A stretch of 11,976 nt of DNA from CAZDUS01 sp964609375 (GCA_964609375.1 CAZSSA010000075.1:1-11976); one strand, 5' to 3'. Numbered from the stretch's first letter, positions 1-7,658 are shown. Notes: generated by a model from the letters alone, not told the origin. Made by a program: numbers and translations.

Positions 1-1223
1 ATCTTTGTGACGATGGACTCTATCGATTCCCGGAGGTGGACGGCGGATTGTCCGACGGGCTTGGCGCTGTCATAGAGGTAGAACCAGAACTGGTACTTAC
101 CTCTCAACGTCGGGTCGCCCATCAAGGTGTTCCACATTTCGGCCCACCAGACAGGGCTGCTCATGGTTCCATGGACGAAAAGCACGGGAATCTTTCCCGG
201 TTGATAGGGCTGCGTCGGATAGATGCCCGGCACAAACGATGCCTGCCCCAGGCGGAACAGCATCTTCTCAACCTGCCAGTAAGCCGGATTGTTCAACGTG
301 TAGGCGATCTGCGTGGTCAGATCCTCTTCGAGGGGGATTTGACGGCCGCCAACCTCGACATGGTCGCGCGCAAAGGCGGAGTAAACCTCCACTTGGCCCC
401 GGAGCGTCCCCGCCGTGAAATCTGCCAGGCCGCCCTGGATCCGGAGGAACACCGTCGCCGCCGAACCTTTCGCCATTGGGCTACCCACCTTCTTTGGCGG
501 CATGATCACAATGGGCGCGCCCAGACCCGCGTTACGGTTACGGACCGAAAGCCCTCGAATCCGGAAGCGGTCGGCGGAAACGAAGGTCTCGTTCTCCTTG
601 AGCGGGAGATCGAAATCGGAGTTTTTGTCCCCACGCTCGACCACCATACTCCCCACCGGCAGTGGCCACACACTGTCCCCGGATTCCCGCTTGCCTTCAC
701 GATGCGCGATGATGAAGCCGAGACTGCGGTTGTAGAAATCGCACGCGATGCGAAACCGGCGGTCAAACGAATCCGGAGCCAATTCCTCGCCCGGCCCCAG
801 AAGAAACAGGTACGCGTACACCGCCGAAGCGGCGAAGAGGTTCTCCGGCGCCAGGGCCCGCCCGTCGGCCTTGACGCTCCGACCCTCCTTGCCCAGCAGG
901 AAGCTGAGTTCCGATAGCGCAAACAGCGTATCGCGGCGGTTGTCACTGCACGCCCGCCGGTGAAGTTCCGTCAGGCAATGCACGGGCGACTTGGCGTTCA
1001 TCCGTTCCAGATTGTAGCGATGAAGCACGACGGCCGTGTAGCTGCTGAACTCGGAGGAGTCCAGTGCACTCCGGTCGATTTGGGCATACCCGTAATTCCG
1101 GCCAGCCGATGTCACACCTACAGGGGTCACGCAACCGGCGCACAACACGAGCGCAAGCAGGACGAGGAGCCGCGGGTCGAGGGAGGCGGGGCGGAGTTGT
1201 CCTGGTTTGATTGATCTACTCAT
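1..1223 (-). CDS. Lipoprotein alpha/beta-fold hydrolase, 3' end cut by the window edge
   Basis: Reading the minus strand from ATG at 1223 gives an open frame of 407 codons running off the left edge. The N-terminus has a basic stretch, a Leu/Val-rich core (about residues 19-28) and a lipobox-like LCAGC with Cys31, so I infer a lipoprotein exported across the inner membrane. Residues 35-330 show no motif I recognise. At 345-352 comes the segment PVLFVHG, with H351-G352, the oxyanion-hole 'HG' typical of alpha/beta hydrolases (lipase/esterase-like), followed by an aromatic-rich stretch. The nucleophile elbow (GxSxG), acid and catalytic His should lie beyond position 1, so catalysis cannot be judged. 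The start overlaps the end of the DUF4105 gene by 8 nt, and GAAGGG at 1231-1236 sits 7 nt before it, suggesting coupled translation. Substrate unknown. The long plus-strand frame opposite is a GC-driven shadow. Confidence 0.85.
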   Translation of the reverse strand, partial: MSRSIKPGQLRPASLDPRLLVLLALVLCAGCVTPVGVTSAGRNYGYAQIDRSALDSSEFSSYTAVVLHRYNLERMNAKSPVHCLTELHRRACSDNRRDTLFALSELSFLLGKEGRSVKADGRALAPENLFAASAVYAYLFLLGPGEELAPDSFDRRFRIACDFYNRSLGFIIAHREGKRESGDSVWPLPVGSMVVERGDKNSDFDLPLKENETFVSADRFRIRGLSVRNRNAGLGAPIVIMPPKKVGSPMAKGSAATVFLRIQGGLADFTAGTLRGQVEVYSAFARDHVEVGGRQIPLEEDLTTQIAYTLNNPAYWQVEKMLFRLGQASFVPGIYPTQPYQPGKIPVLFVHGTMSSPVWWAEMWNTLMGDPTLRGKYQFWFYLYDSAKPVGQSAVHLRESIESIVTK

Positions 1224-2301
1224 TTTGTTTCCCTTCTGTGTTTAACGCTCGCCCCATGCCGCTCGGGACCCAATCCATCCCCGGAACACCTGCACGAATC
1301 CGTGCCGAGAAATCTGGCGCATCGCCAGCCGCCCGTGCACGATCATTGATCCGGCCTCGCCGCTTCAGTTCCTCAAACGGCAGCGAAGTATCGAGTGCGC
1401 CTGTGGTATAGGCATGGTCAGCCGCGTAGCCGTTCAGGACCACGGACCAGTGCAGGTCAGCCCGGCCGGCCGCCGCGTGCTTCTTCAGGATTCGAAACCC
1501 GCTCGTCATGCAATTGTCGGTCAGCGCGTTGTACCACTCCGCACGGTCGTGCAGGCCGTTCATGCGATTCAGGTAGTCCAGGAATGTGGCTCGTACCTGG
1601 CCAAGGGAGACCACCTGTACCCGATAAAGAAAGACGTCCTCGCCTTCACGAAAGTTTGTCCGCAGTTTGACAACATCGCGTTCGTCAGCGGCAATATAGA
1701 TCAACTCATACTGGCGGAAAAAACCTTTAAGCGCAGAATACGTTTCGCCAACCTCCTTGCGGGTCTCAATGGAAACGCAAAGATACTCTCCGCCTTCGAA
1801 GCCAAAACTCACCATCGTGTGCGCGATGTATTTCAAGCCCCAATCGGAAAACATGATGTCGGCGCTTTTCAACCGCGACAGGTCATACGTGCGAGTTTCA
1901 TAATGAACCGTGAAGTTGGTCTCGCTGATATACTGGCAGTTCCGCACATTGTGCAATACAACCTTTTCTGCGGAGACCTCGGCATACGGGAGTTGCGCCA
2001 CATCCGGTTGCCACACGCGATCTTGGCAAGGACGCATGAGTATAAAGCAGGCAACTGGAATGGAAAACAAGGCAGCAAAAACAAAGCATGCGCGACGAAT
2101 AGGAAACAGGAACATCGCCATGATACTGCCGAGGGCATAAAGAACAGCCAAAGGCCGATCCACCGCCGCCGGCCATCTCCCAAAAACAAAGGCAAGCACT
2201 CCCCATGCAGCAAAGGGAGTCAGCGCCAGAATCAACAAGCCTCGTGCCAACCCCCGCTTCCACAACGATCCCCGTGACACTGCTTGAACATCAGAACTCA
2301 T
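1216..2301 (-). CDS. Membrane-anchored DUF4105 (Lnb N-terminal domain-like) protein
   Basis: This encodes 361 residues from ATG 2301. Three hydrophobic segments lie near the N-terminus (about residues 18-43, 48-67 and 70-89). A soluble domain of about 270 residues follows and matches my memory of DUF4105. The conserved features are H161 in an HTMVSFGF context, an E-T-R-K-E-V-G-E-TYSA stretch near 179-190, an FLYRVQV strand (224-230), and Y257-N258 followed by N263-C264 in the YNALTDNC motif. The His and Cys look like candidate catalytic residues; I know of no settled function for the family. The odd number of membrane segments should put the domain in the periplasm, but topology is inferred. 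A GTG at 2310 would add three residues, but GGAAGG at 2313-2318 is too close to it (2 nt). The ATG at 2301 has an 11-nt spacing, long but better. The gene overlaps the porin gene by 11 nt and the hydrolase gene by 8 nt. Confidence 0.8.
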   Translation of the reverse strand: MSSDVQAVSRGSLWKRGLARGLLILALTPFAAWGVLAFVFGRWPAAVDRPLAVLYALGSIMAMFLFPIRRACFVFAALFSIPVACFILMRPCQDRVWQPDVAQLPYAEVSAEKVVLHNVRNCQYISETNFTVHYETRTYDLSRLKSADIMFSDWGLKYIAHTMVSFGFEGGEYLCVSIETRKEVGETYSALKGFFRQYELIYIAADERDVVKLRTNFREGEDVFLYRVQVVSLGQVRATFLDYLNRMNGLHDRAEWYNALTDNCMTSGFRILKKHAAAGRADLHWSVVLNGYAADHAYTTGALDTSLPFEELKRRGRINDRARAAGDAPDFSARIRAGVPGMDWVPSGMGRALNTEGKQNE

Positions 2302-3640
2302 ACTGCACACGCCCTTCCAATATCCTCACATCCCCATCATTCTCAATGTGATCTACTTGGCCAAAAGCATAATCCAACATGACCTTTACTCTGGATGTCA
2401 AATAACCGTTCACCCCCACGGTGACGAGATTCATGATCCCACCCTTCACCTCTTGATCGTTCAAGTCTAAGCGGGAGAATCGGGATACCAGTTCCCAGGC
2501 GCCAAAAGTCCGCTCTCTCAGCGAGAACGGCTTGCGGGGGGAGACGCGACCAAAAGCCCCCGCATTTCGATTGTAAGGGCGTGACTCACCGGTCATCAGC
2601 CAACTTCCTGCAACATAGAACCCTCGGAAACAGAGAGACTCATCCTCGTATCCATAAACCGAAGACTGCAGAAATTCCGACTGCACCGATAGAGGGCCGT
2701 TCTCCGTCGCAAATTCAACACCAATCGTAAGCGACTCTTGAGCGTCAAGAGGCCCCGTGTCAATGAGTCGGGGAGCGAAATAACTCTCGGGTCTGGAACG
2801 ATACTGGACGGTATTTTGCTCCGAGTACAAGAACTGGGCGCTGGTTCCAAGATGGATTAACTTTAGATCCCCGGAGCCATCATCATAAACAGGCAGCCAT
2901 GTGACACGCCCAATGGCACGTGTTGGACTTCTCGAAGCCTCCGAGATATCATTCTGCCCTCCATCAGCGAACCAACCAAAAGCCCAGGTCGCACGTTTGT
3001 CCGCACTAACGCCTGCTGGCTGAATGCCGTACATGATGCCAGGGCCAAACGCCTCAATCGGTGCAGCCCGCTCCATGAAAAGCGTATCCCCTGATCCCGT
3101 GTACCCCTCCAGAGTCATTGGCGCTTTGAAGTGGCCAACCTTCAGCGTCTGTATATACGGGAGATCCGCCAATGACAGGTACGTTTCCCGAATGTAGAAA
3201 TCACCATCAGCCACCTCGGCTTCGATCTTGTAGAATACAGGCGATATCATAAAGAAATTGCCCGTGGTGTAGACCCGCGCCCGACGGACGCCTGAATCGC
3301 TCGGAATCTCCTCCATACCCGAAGCGGTTTGATAATCTGCGGCATCCAGGTGCAACTTAACTCCGATTTTGCCATGAAAAGGCGCGACATCCGATTCTGG
3401 ATGGCGAGCCTTCACACGGCTCACCCGCCCGCTGCTACCCAGTTCATATTCCAACCCGTTACCCCATCTCAGGCCCCAGATCAGATTGCTATTGGAGGTG
3501 CGAAGAGGGGCCTCATGCGCAACCGAGTTCACCATCGCCGGAGAGGCCGCAGGCAGTATCGCAGGGGAATCCCCGGCAAACGCCAAGCCATGCAACACGA
3601 ACATGGCCATCAAAATATAAATGAGGATTAAAGTTCTCAT
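2291..3640 (-). CDS. OprO/OprP-type outer-membrane porin
   Basis: This is a 449-residue exported protein with a hydrophobic signal peptide (about residues 1-22, ending LAFA). It matches the phosphate-selective porin OprO/P family in several places: paired arginines R119-R120 in a strand, the segment KVGHFKAPMTLE (167-178), and the segment GYTGSGDTLFMERA (179-192), which is the family's most recognisable signature. The C-terminus is VQYEF, ending in the aromatic residue expected of a Bam-recognised barrel. Family members form trimeric outer-membrane channels. The anion or phosphate preference of the Pseudomonas proteins cannot be assumed here, since specificity residues were not examined. The start codon shares one base with the stop of the upstream Omp85-like gene (TAATG), and no good Shine-Dalgarno precedes it, so reinitiation after the upstream gene is likely. 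Confidence 0.85.
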   Translation of the reverse strand: MRTLILIYILMAMFVLHGLAFAGDSPAILPAASPAMVNSVAHEAPLRTSNSNLIWGLRWGNGLEYELGSSGRVSRVKARHPESDVAPFHGKIGVKLHLDAADYQTASGMEEIPSDSGVRRARVYTTGNFFMISPVFYKIEAEVADGDFYIRETYLSLADLPYIQTLKVGHFKAPMTLEGYTGSGDTLFMERAAPIEAFGPGIMYGIQPAGVSADKRATWAFGWFADGGQNDISEASRSPTRAIGRVTWLPVYDDGSGDLKLIHLGTSAQFLYSEQNTVQYRSRPESYFAPRLIDTGPLDAQESLTIGVEFATENGPLSVQSEFLQSSVYGYEDESLCFRGFYVAGSWLMTGESRPYNRNAGAFGRVSPRKPFSLRERTFGAWELVSRFSRLDLNDQEVKGGIMNLVTVGVNGYLTSRVKVMLDYAFGQVDHIENDGDVRILEGRVQYEF

Positions 3641-4959
3641 TAGAACGGCTGATCTATCGTCATCTGTACAGCTCCGCCTTCATCACTGATCCCAATATCC
3701 GCGCGAACCACCAGCGTGTTGACCATGGCCCGCAAACCAATCAACCCGCCCACTTTCATCTCGGAATGCAGGGTGACCAGGTCGAACTCATCAGCTACAC
3801 GCCCCACTTCAAGTCCCGCCACATATTGTAACCACTGCACACGGGCATTCCGGCGGTTCAGCCAACCCACATCCCGCAACGGGTTCCACGTCGGAATGTG
3901 CCGATACTCTGCTCCATAGTAGACGGAGGACCTGCCATTGAAACGACCATCAGGATAGCCTCGCATTCGATCCAAACCGCCCAACATAGCACCGGCATAG
4001 TTGGGAGGGCGATGATAAACGCGTTCGCCATCTTCAACGTCGGAATCATCCCACGAGGGCGTATCAATCAGCCACGCCGTTAATGCCAGAACGCGTTGTC
4101 GGCTCGCCATGCCCTCTGCCAGCGGCACATACTTGGTTGTCTGGAAATCAATCGTCTCCCAGGGCGCCGAACTGCCAAGTTCGCCCCAATCCCTGGTATA
4201 TCGCAATTGCTGGATGCTCCCCTGGCTGGGATTGTCATGAAAATCCGTATTCTCATAACGCAGGATGAATTCCGCCCCCGCCGTGATGCTTTCCAGGTCA
4301 CCTGCCTCATCCGTATCCACGTTCTGATGGCGGTAGAAAGGCTTGACCCCGACAAGCGTATAGCCGTTGCAAAATGGATTCCACACGCTTGTATCGCGTG
4401 CACCTTTGACCACCAGTCCGTCACGCAGATACAGGCGGGATTTCGGATCGCCACTGCCGCTGCCCATCGGCAAGACGTACCCGAACAACGACCACACCTT
4501 GATGTCTGACCCGCTGCCCGTGATGAAATTCTCGGGATCGGAATTGTTGTTCCCCGCACGCTGCCCGGCAAAATCGGGATTGCCGTCCGAGTAAATGTCC
4601 ATTTCGCTAAAGTGCCCAACATTGATCTGGCCGTTGATGAACAACCGTTCAGTGTTCGGCACTTCAAGATCACGCACGGCAAGGAACCCATAGAGGGAAC
4701 CATAGGCAGATCCAACGATGGTCGCAAAAGTGGATGCTTGCGGTTGGAAGTAACCTCGATTGCCGATACTCGCGCCCACGGATGGCCCAAGTGCTCCGCT
4801 ATAAAAGGCAAAAGGAACCGTAAACGTTCCCGGTAACGCATTGGTTTGCCCGTCACGCAAAAGGATCTCCTGGGCGAATGCATTCCCGGAAAAAACTGGA
4901 AGCAGAAACAGAATCCATCGCATCACAAATCTATTTTCAATCATCTTTTTGTGTCGCAT
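3640..4959 (-). CDS. Omp85/D15-type outer-membrane barrel lacking POTRA domains
   Basis: This encodes 439 residues with a signal peptide ending about residue 29 (NAFA before QE). After export only about 410 residues remain, alternating beta-strand-like segments with polar loops throughout, and there is no room for POTRA repeats. The segment LGGLDRMRGYPDGRF (327-340), with R333-G334-Y335, matches the conserved loop-6 RGF/RGY motif of BamA/TamA/FhaC barrels, followed by a strand YYGAEYR. The protein ends DQPF, with a terminal Phe. Canonical members insert or secrete outer-membrane proteins; POTRA-less members are known from surveys, with roles I cannot specify. Start choice is uncertain: ATG 4959, 4944 (residue 6) and 4923 (residue 13) are all in frame, none has a strong Shine-Dalgarno, and the last gives the most ordinary signal peptide. 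It lies 23 nt after the SpoIIAA-like gene and overlaps the porin gene by 1 nt. Confidence 0.8.
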   Translation of the reverse strand: MRHKKMIENRFVMRWILFLLPVFSGNAFAQEILLRDGQTNALPGTFTVPFAFYSGALGPSVGASIGNRGYFQPQASTFATIVGSAYGSLYGFLAVRDLEVPNTERLFINGQINVGHFSEMDIYSDGNPDFAGQRAGNNNSDPENFITGSGSDIKVWSLFGYVLPMGSGSGDPKSRLYLRDGLVVKGARDTSVWNPFCNGYTLVGVKPFYRHQNVDTDEAGDLESITAGAEFILRYENTDFHDNPSQGSIQQLRYTRDWGELGSSAPWETIDFQTTKYVPLAEGMASRQRVLALTAWLIDTPSWDDSDVEDGERVYHRPPNYAGAMLGGLDRMRGYPDGRFNGRSSVYYGAEYRHIPTWNPLRDVGWLNRRNARVQWLQYVAGLEVGRVADEFDLVTLHSEMKVGGLIGLRAMVNTLVVRADIGISDEGGAVQMTIDQPF

Positions 4960-4982
4960 CGACGTTCAGAATTCCGCCAACT

Positions 4983-5399
4983 TTAACCGGCCAGCCATGT
5001 GCGCGCCTGCGATTCCAGTTCTGATGTGAAGTATCGGACTTCGGCCCGGCGCCGCTCGGCAAGCAGAAAAATCATCATCGGATCCTTCCACTTCGCTTCA
5101 CCTACAGCCGCGATCTTCGTGATGACATCCCCATAGGTGGCGAAAAAATCAATATCCCCCCAGTTGTCGCCCGCCTGCCATCCTTTGAATCCGTTGAGAA
5201 TGATCAGCACTTTTAAATCTTTCTTTCCCTTTTCAATTTCCTGCATGGCAACTGTCTGAATACGATCCGCTGTGGCCTTATTCAACACGCCGCCAAGCCT
5301 GATCTCGTAGACATTCCCGTCTTTCTTCTGAAGGGTCACGACACTATTCGGCTCGGGAATCTTGCGTCCGCCACCCAACAAGGCACTTAACCATTTCAT
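4983..5399 (-). CDS. SpoIIAA-like (STAS/SEC14-related) cytoplasmic protein
   Basis: This is a 138-residue protein without a signal peptide or membrane segment. It follows the layout of the SpoIIAA-like family (a STAS-related alpha/beta fold). An N-terminal strand pair (residues 30-37, YEIRLGGV) is followed by a helix with T43-A44-D45. A hydrophobic strand LKVLIILNGFKGW (62-74) carries the family's typical FxGW, and a C-terminal AEVRYF (119-124) leads into an amphipathic helix ending RTWL. Family members are small and mostly uncharacterised; a lipid-binding or protein-partner role has been suggested by fold only. GGAG at 5407-5410 lies 7 nt before the ATG and supports the start. It is the only clearly cytoplasmic complete gene product in the window, so a regulatory or inner-leaflet role for the cluster is a plausible inference. 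Confidence 0.8.
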   Translation of the reverse strand: MKWLSALLGGGRKIPEPNSVVTLQKKDGNVYEIRLGGVLNKATADRIQTVAMQEIEKGKKDLKVLIILNGFKGWQAGDNWGDIDFFATYGDVITKIAAVGEAKWKDPMMIFLLAERRRAEVRYFTSELESQARTWLAG

Positions 5400-5490
5400 C
5401 GCTGATCTCCATTGACCCGTTAAACGCCAACCCCGTCACTTCGCCTGAACGGGCGTCAGCGGGATAATTGCCCCTACTGGCACCATTTGC

Positions 5491-6516
5491 TCACTGCTGG
5501 CTTGGGGATTCCGGCTCCAACATCGCTCTCGCCCCCGCTAATCGATCTTTAAGAGGTTTCACTCTCGCCCTCGCCATATCGCGCTCCATAACAAGTGCCC
5601 GGAATTTTGCAAAGTCCTGCCTCAATTCCTTCGTCATTTCCTCAAGCATCTTGTCCATTTCAAACGCCGCTTTATGCCCCACCGCGCGGGTTGAAGGCTT
5701 TGGTGCCATCAGGAGTTCCTCAACCTGGCCCCGCCTCGCGTCAATGGTCTTGCGCATCGTTTCAATATCCGTCGACAATCGTTCCTTCGTTGACGCATCA
5801 GCAGCATAACTGAGTTCCACCTCACGATTTTTGATGTCGCGCGATAGTTTCTCAATGCTCGCCCGCAAATCAGCGACGAGATCCGTTTTAATTTTGACTG
5901 AAGCTTCAGCATCCCGCTTTGATCTCTGGTATTCACGGGTTTCATTGTTATCATCTGAATACCCATCGTCATATTTTTTGACTTCCCCCTCCTGATGCTG
6001 GACGAGGGACTTGGCAATTTCCAGCGATTGAGTCACACACGTCTCTATGCCTGTATTGAGCGCGGCCACATCCTTCGCCAGATCATCCGCAGAAATCTGG
6101 GCATAGGGATTGTTCATTTCCTTCTTGCGGCGGTCTCGTTCCTGCGCATAGTACCGTGCCACAGCCTCAAGGCCGGATAACGCCTCCACCTTGGCCCGAC
6201 GCATCCTGGACTCGGCTGAATCCGTGGAATCCCGCACCGACGAAAGCAAGGACACCATTCGCTGCACCCGCGACTCAATGTCGCCATTAAGGGAAACCAA
6301 TTGGGCTGTTTGAGCGCCAACGCGTGCTTCTGCCCGATCCACTTCGATCGTCATCACGCGAATGTAGTTCTCAATAGTGGCCCGATCCACCTTGGACGTG
6401 GCTCCCCCCTGCTGCCCGGTCGCGACCAACTCCTGCGCGGACACAGGATCAAACAAAAAGATTCCACAAACACACCCAACCGTTATTGCCATCAAATGAC
6501 GAGTCTTGTAACGCAT
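5491..6516 (-). CDS. Exported coiled-coil protein, function unknown
   Basis: This encodes 341 residues. A signal peptide spans about residues 1-27 (basic start, hydrophobic core, ending DPVSA before QE). The rest is highly charged and rich in Glu, Lys, Arg, Gln and Ala with heptad-like spacing, in several helical blocks: about 40-130, 175-245 and 250-335. An acidic, Asp/Asn-rich break near 178-192 (KKYDDGYSDDNNETREYQRS) probably separates two coiled-coil arms. There is no lipobox or C-terminal anchor, so I infer a soluble periplasmic protein. I do not recognise the family. Long periplasmic coiled coils often bridge envelope layers or act as adaptors to outer-membrane channels, but nothing here proves that. 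GGAGG at 6523-6527, 6 nt upstream, supports ATG 6516. A 91-nt gap separates it from the SpoIIAA-like gene. Confidence 0.75.
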   Translation of the reverse strand: MRYKTRHLMAITVGCVCGIFLFDPVSAQELVATGQQGGATSKVDRATIENYIRVMTIEVDRAEARVGAQTAQLVSLNGDIESRVQRMVSLLSSVRDSTDSAESRMRRAKVEALSGLEAVARYYAQERDRRKKEMNNPYAQISADDLAKDVAALNTGIETCVTQSLEIAKSLVQHQEGEVKKYDDGYSDDNNETREYQRSKRDAEASVKIKTDLVADLRASIEKLSRDIKNREVELSYAADASTKERLSTDIETMRKTIDARRGQVEELLMAPKPSTRAVGHKAAFEMDKMLEEMTKELRQDFAKFRALVMERDMARARVKPLKDRLAGARAMLEPESPSQQ

Positions 6517-6618
6517 ATCATGCCTCCAGCTCTCTCTACCCCTTATTTAATAGACAGCCGCGTTGCGGCGAGACCACATACGGATGGTGCCTTCTCCCAA
6601 TCCAGCCGACGACTCCGT

Positions 6619-7107
6619 TCAGTCACTTTTCAAGCCGCCTCCCGACGGCAAGGTCCACTGCTTTCCCTCTTTCGCGACAAGGCTGGCTTTCACCTGATCC
6701 AGTAAATTCTGGTAGGGTCGCTTTGCCACCCTCATCACTTTGGTTATATCCCCGCTATTCACCGCATAGGCGTCCGCTCGGACAAGATAGCCACCTTGTC
6801 GCCGGGGCTCGATAATGACGACGATTCGCATGACAAGATGATCGCCGTAACTTCCGAACATGACCTGGTCGCGCTGCGTACCATCCCGCTCGAACTCCAT
6901 TTCCTTGCCCGTCTGGCGAACCAGCTTATAGTCATCATCAGCAAAAATCCGTACCGCCTCCGCCCGGATCTCGCTTTCACTGTGAGTCAGGATGTCCACA
7001 TAGGCAATACTCCGTGAACCGGGATTGTCCGATAAACACCCGGTCATCACCACAAGGCCAATAAGCCCTGCGATTACACCCGGCACCCTGCATGAATAAA
7101 AGCTCAT
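6619..7107 (-). CDS. Small predicted lipoprotein, function unknown
   Basis: From ATG 7107 this encodes 162 residues. The N-terminus has a basic start, a hydrophobic core (about residues 8-20) and a lipobox VMTGC, with Cys24 as the predicted lipidation site. The mature part looks like a compact alpha/beta domain: a strand SIAYVDILT, a helix with E-x-E-I-R-A-E-A, a strand pair with DDYKLVRQTGKEMEFER, then hydrophobic strands HLVMRIVVIIEP and GYLVRADAYAV, and a C-terminal amphipathic helix near PYQNLLDQVKASLV. I do not recognise the family. The frame stays open upstream to 7254, but that extension overlaps the preceding gene and would bury the signal peptide. AAGGA at 7115-7119 fixes the start at 7107. 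It follows the 139-residue lipoprotein by 28 nt. Confidence 0.8.
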   Translation of the reverse strand: MSFYSCRVPGVIAGLIGLVVMTGCLSDNPGSRSIAYVDILTHSESEIRAEAVRIFADDDYKLVRQTGKEMEFERDGTQRDQVMFGSYGDHLVMRIVVIIEPRRQGGYLVRADAYAVNSGDITKVMRVAKRPYQNLLDQVKASLVAKEGKQWTLPSGGGLKSD

Positions 7108-7114
7108 GTGGCCA

Positions 7115-7119
7115 TCCTT
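7115..7119 (-). promoter_or_regulatory. Ribosome binding site deciding the start at 7107
   Basis: AAGGA on the minus strand, 7 nt before ATG 7107. It selects the lipoprotein start over the longer in-frame extension to 7254, which has no lipobox at its N-terminus. Confidence 0.65.
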
Positions 7120-7135
7120 TCTCCTCGCACCTGTG

Positions 7136-7555
7136 TTACTGCAGCGTGACTTGCTGTTCACCGCTAAACTGGTTGTACGAGAGTTCAACCTTCCAGAGCC
7201 CGGCTTTACCGCTGGCGGTTTGACCAATCTTAACGAACTCATTGTCGCCCACATAAATCGTATAGCTTGGGGTTACGATCACACTGCTCAAGATGAGTTT
7301 CCCGGCAGCATCAAAGACTCGAACCAATGCATCACCCGCACGAAAATCTTTAACCCTGATTTCGAACTGCGCCTTCGACAGCGTGGTGTTCCATTCGTAG
7401 ACATCCGTGCCATCATAGGATAGCAGTTCACGCTCCACGTTAAATCGCGTGGCTGTAATATCCTGATCCGTATCTTCGCTCTCGCAACCGCTAAACAAGA
7501 AGCCGCCAGCCAGCAAAACCACCGCCCCGACGATCGACCATATCTGCTTTTTCAT
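7136..7555 (-). CDS. Small predicted lipoprotein with a beta-rich domain
   Basis: This encodes 139 residues: MKKQ start, hydrophobic core (about residues 7-20), lipobox FSGC with Cys24, then an acidic linker (ESEDTDQD). The rest is predicted mostly beta: QFEIRVKDF (about 63-71), ALVRVFDAAGKLILSSVIV, SYTIYVGDNEFVKIG, GLWKVELSYNQF and a terminal QQVTLQ. This alternation suggests a small beta-sandwich, perhaps carbohydrate-binding or pre-peptidase C-terminal-like, but that comparison is by eye only. The acidic residues straight after the lipidated Cys (E25, E27, D28) could influence sorting, although sorting rules outside enterobacteria are uncertain. AGGAG at 7564-7568 lies 8 nt before the ATG, next to an A7 run. 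It is separated from the upstream barrel gene by a strong hairpin (7602-7637), so it may begin a separate transcript. Confidence 0.8.
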   Translation of the reverse strand: MKKQIWSIVGAVVLLAGGFLFSGCESEDTDQDITATRFNVERELLSYDGTDVYEWNTTLSKAQFEIRVKDFRAGDALVRVFDAAGKLILSSVIVTPSYTIYVGDNEFVKIGQTASGKAGLWKVELSYNQFSGEQQVTLQ

Positions 7556-7601
7556 CTTTCACTCTCCTTTTTTTGTACGCTTCCATGTTATTTGAAGGAA
7601 A

Positions 7602-7637
7602 GATTGGTGATCAGCTTGATCATGCTGATCACCAATC
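7602..7637 (-). terminator. Perfect 14-bp stem-loop between two genes
   Basis: Positions 7602-7615 and 7624-7637 are exact reverse complements (arm GATTGGTGATCAGC), with an 8-nt loop. The stem starts 21 nt after the stop of the barrel gene and is the only long perfect hairpin in this 103-nt gap. On the minus strand it is followed by TTTCCTTC, not a clean U-run. It could be an imperfect intrinsic terminator, a 3'-end stabiliser protecting the upstream message, or a partial terminator reducing output of the lipoproteins beyond it. The TGATCA hexamer occurs inside each arm, and a shifted TGATCA occurs in the loop, so alternative foldings exist. Confidence 0.6.
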
Positions 7638-7658
7638 ACGGATGCATTCTTCTTTCGG

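Noticed and set aside
36..917. Plus-strand open frame of 293 codons
   Set aside because: It is antisense to the lipoprotein hydrolase, has no ribosome site or recognisable motif, and is explained by GC-rich codon use opposite a real gene.
1414..2277. Plus-strand open frame of 287 codons
   Set aside because: It lies wholly opposite the DUF4105 gene, whose protein has recognisable motifs and a signal/membrane layout; the plus frame has none.
4080..4883. Minus-strand open frame of 267 codons
   Set aside because: It is a different reading frame inside the Omp85-like gene, rich in Arg, Cys and Ser as shadow frames are, and lacks the barrel pattern.
5400..5490. Several short complementary GC-rich runs (ACGCC/GGCGT, CCCGT/ACGGG)
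   Set aside because: Pairings are 5 bp or less with bulges and competing partners; expected in GC-rich sequence.
6557..6569. GCCGC/GCGGC hairpin with a 3-nt loop in the gap before the coiled-coil gene
   Set aside because: The stem is only 5 bp and no U-run follows; too weak to call a terminator.
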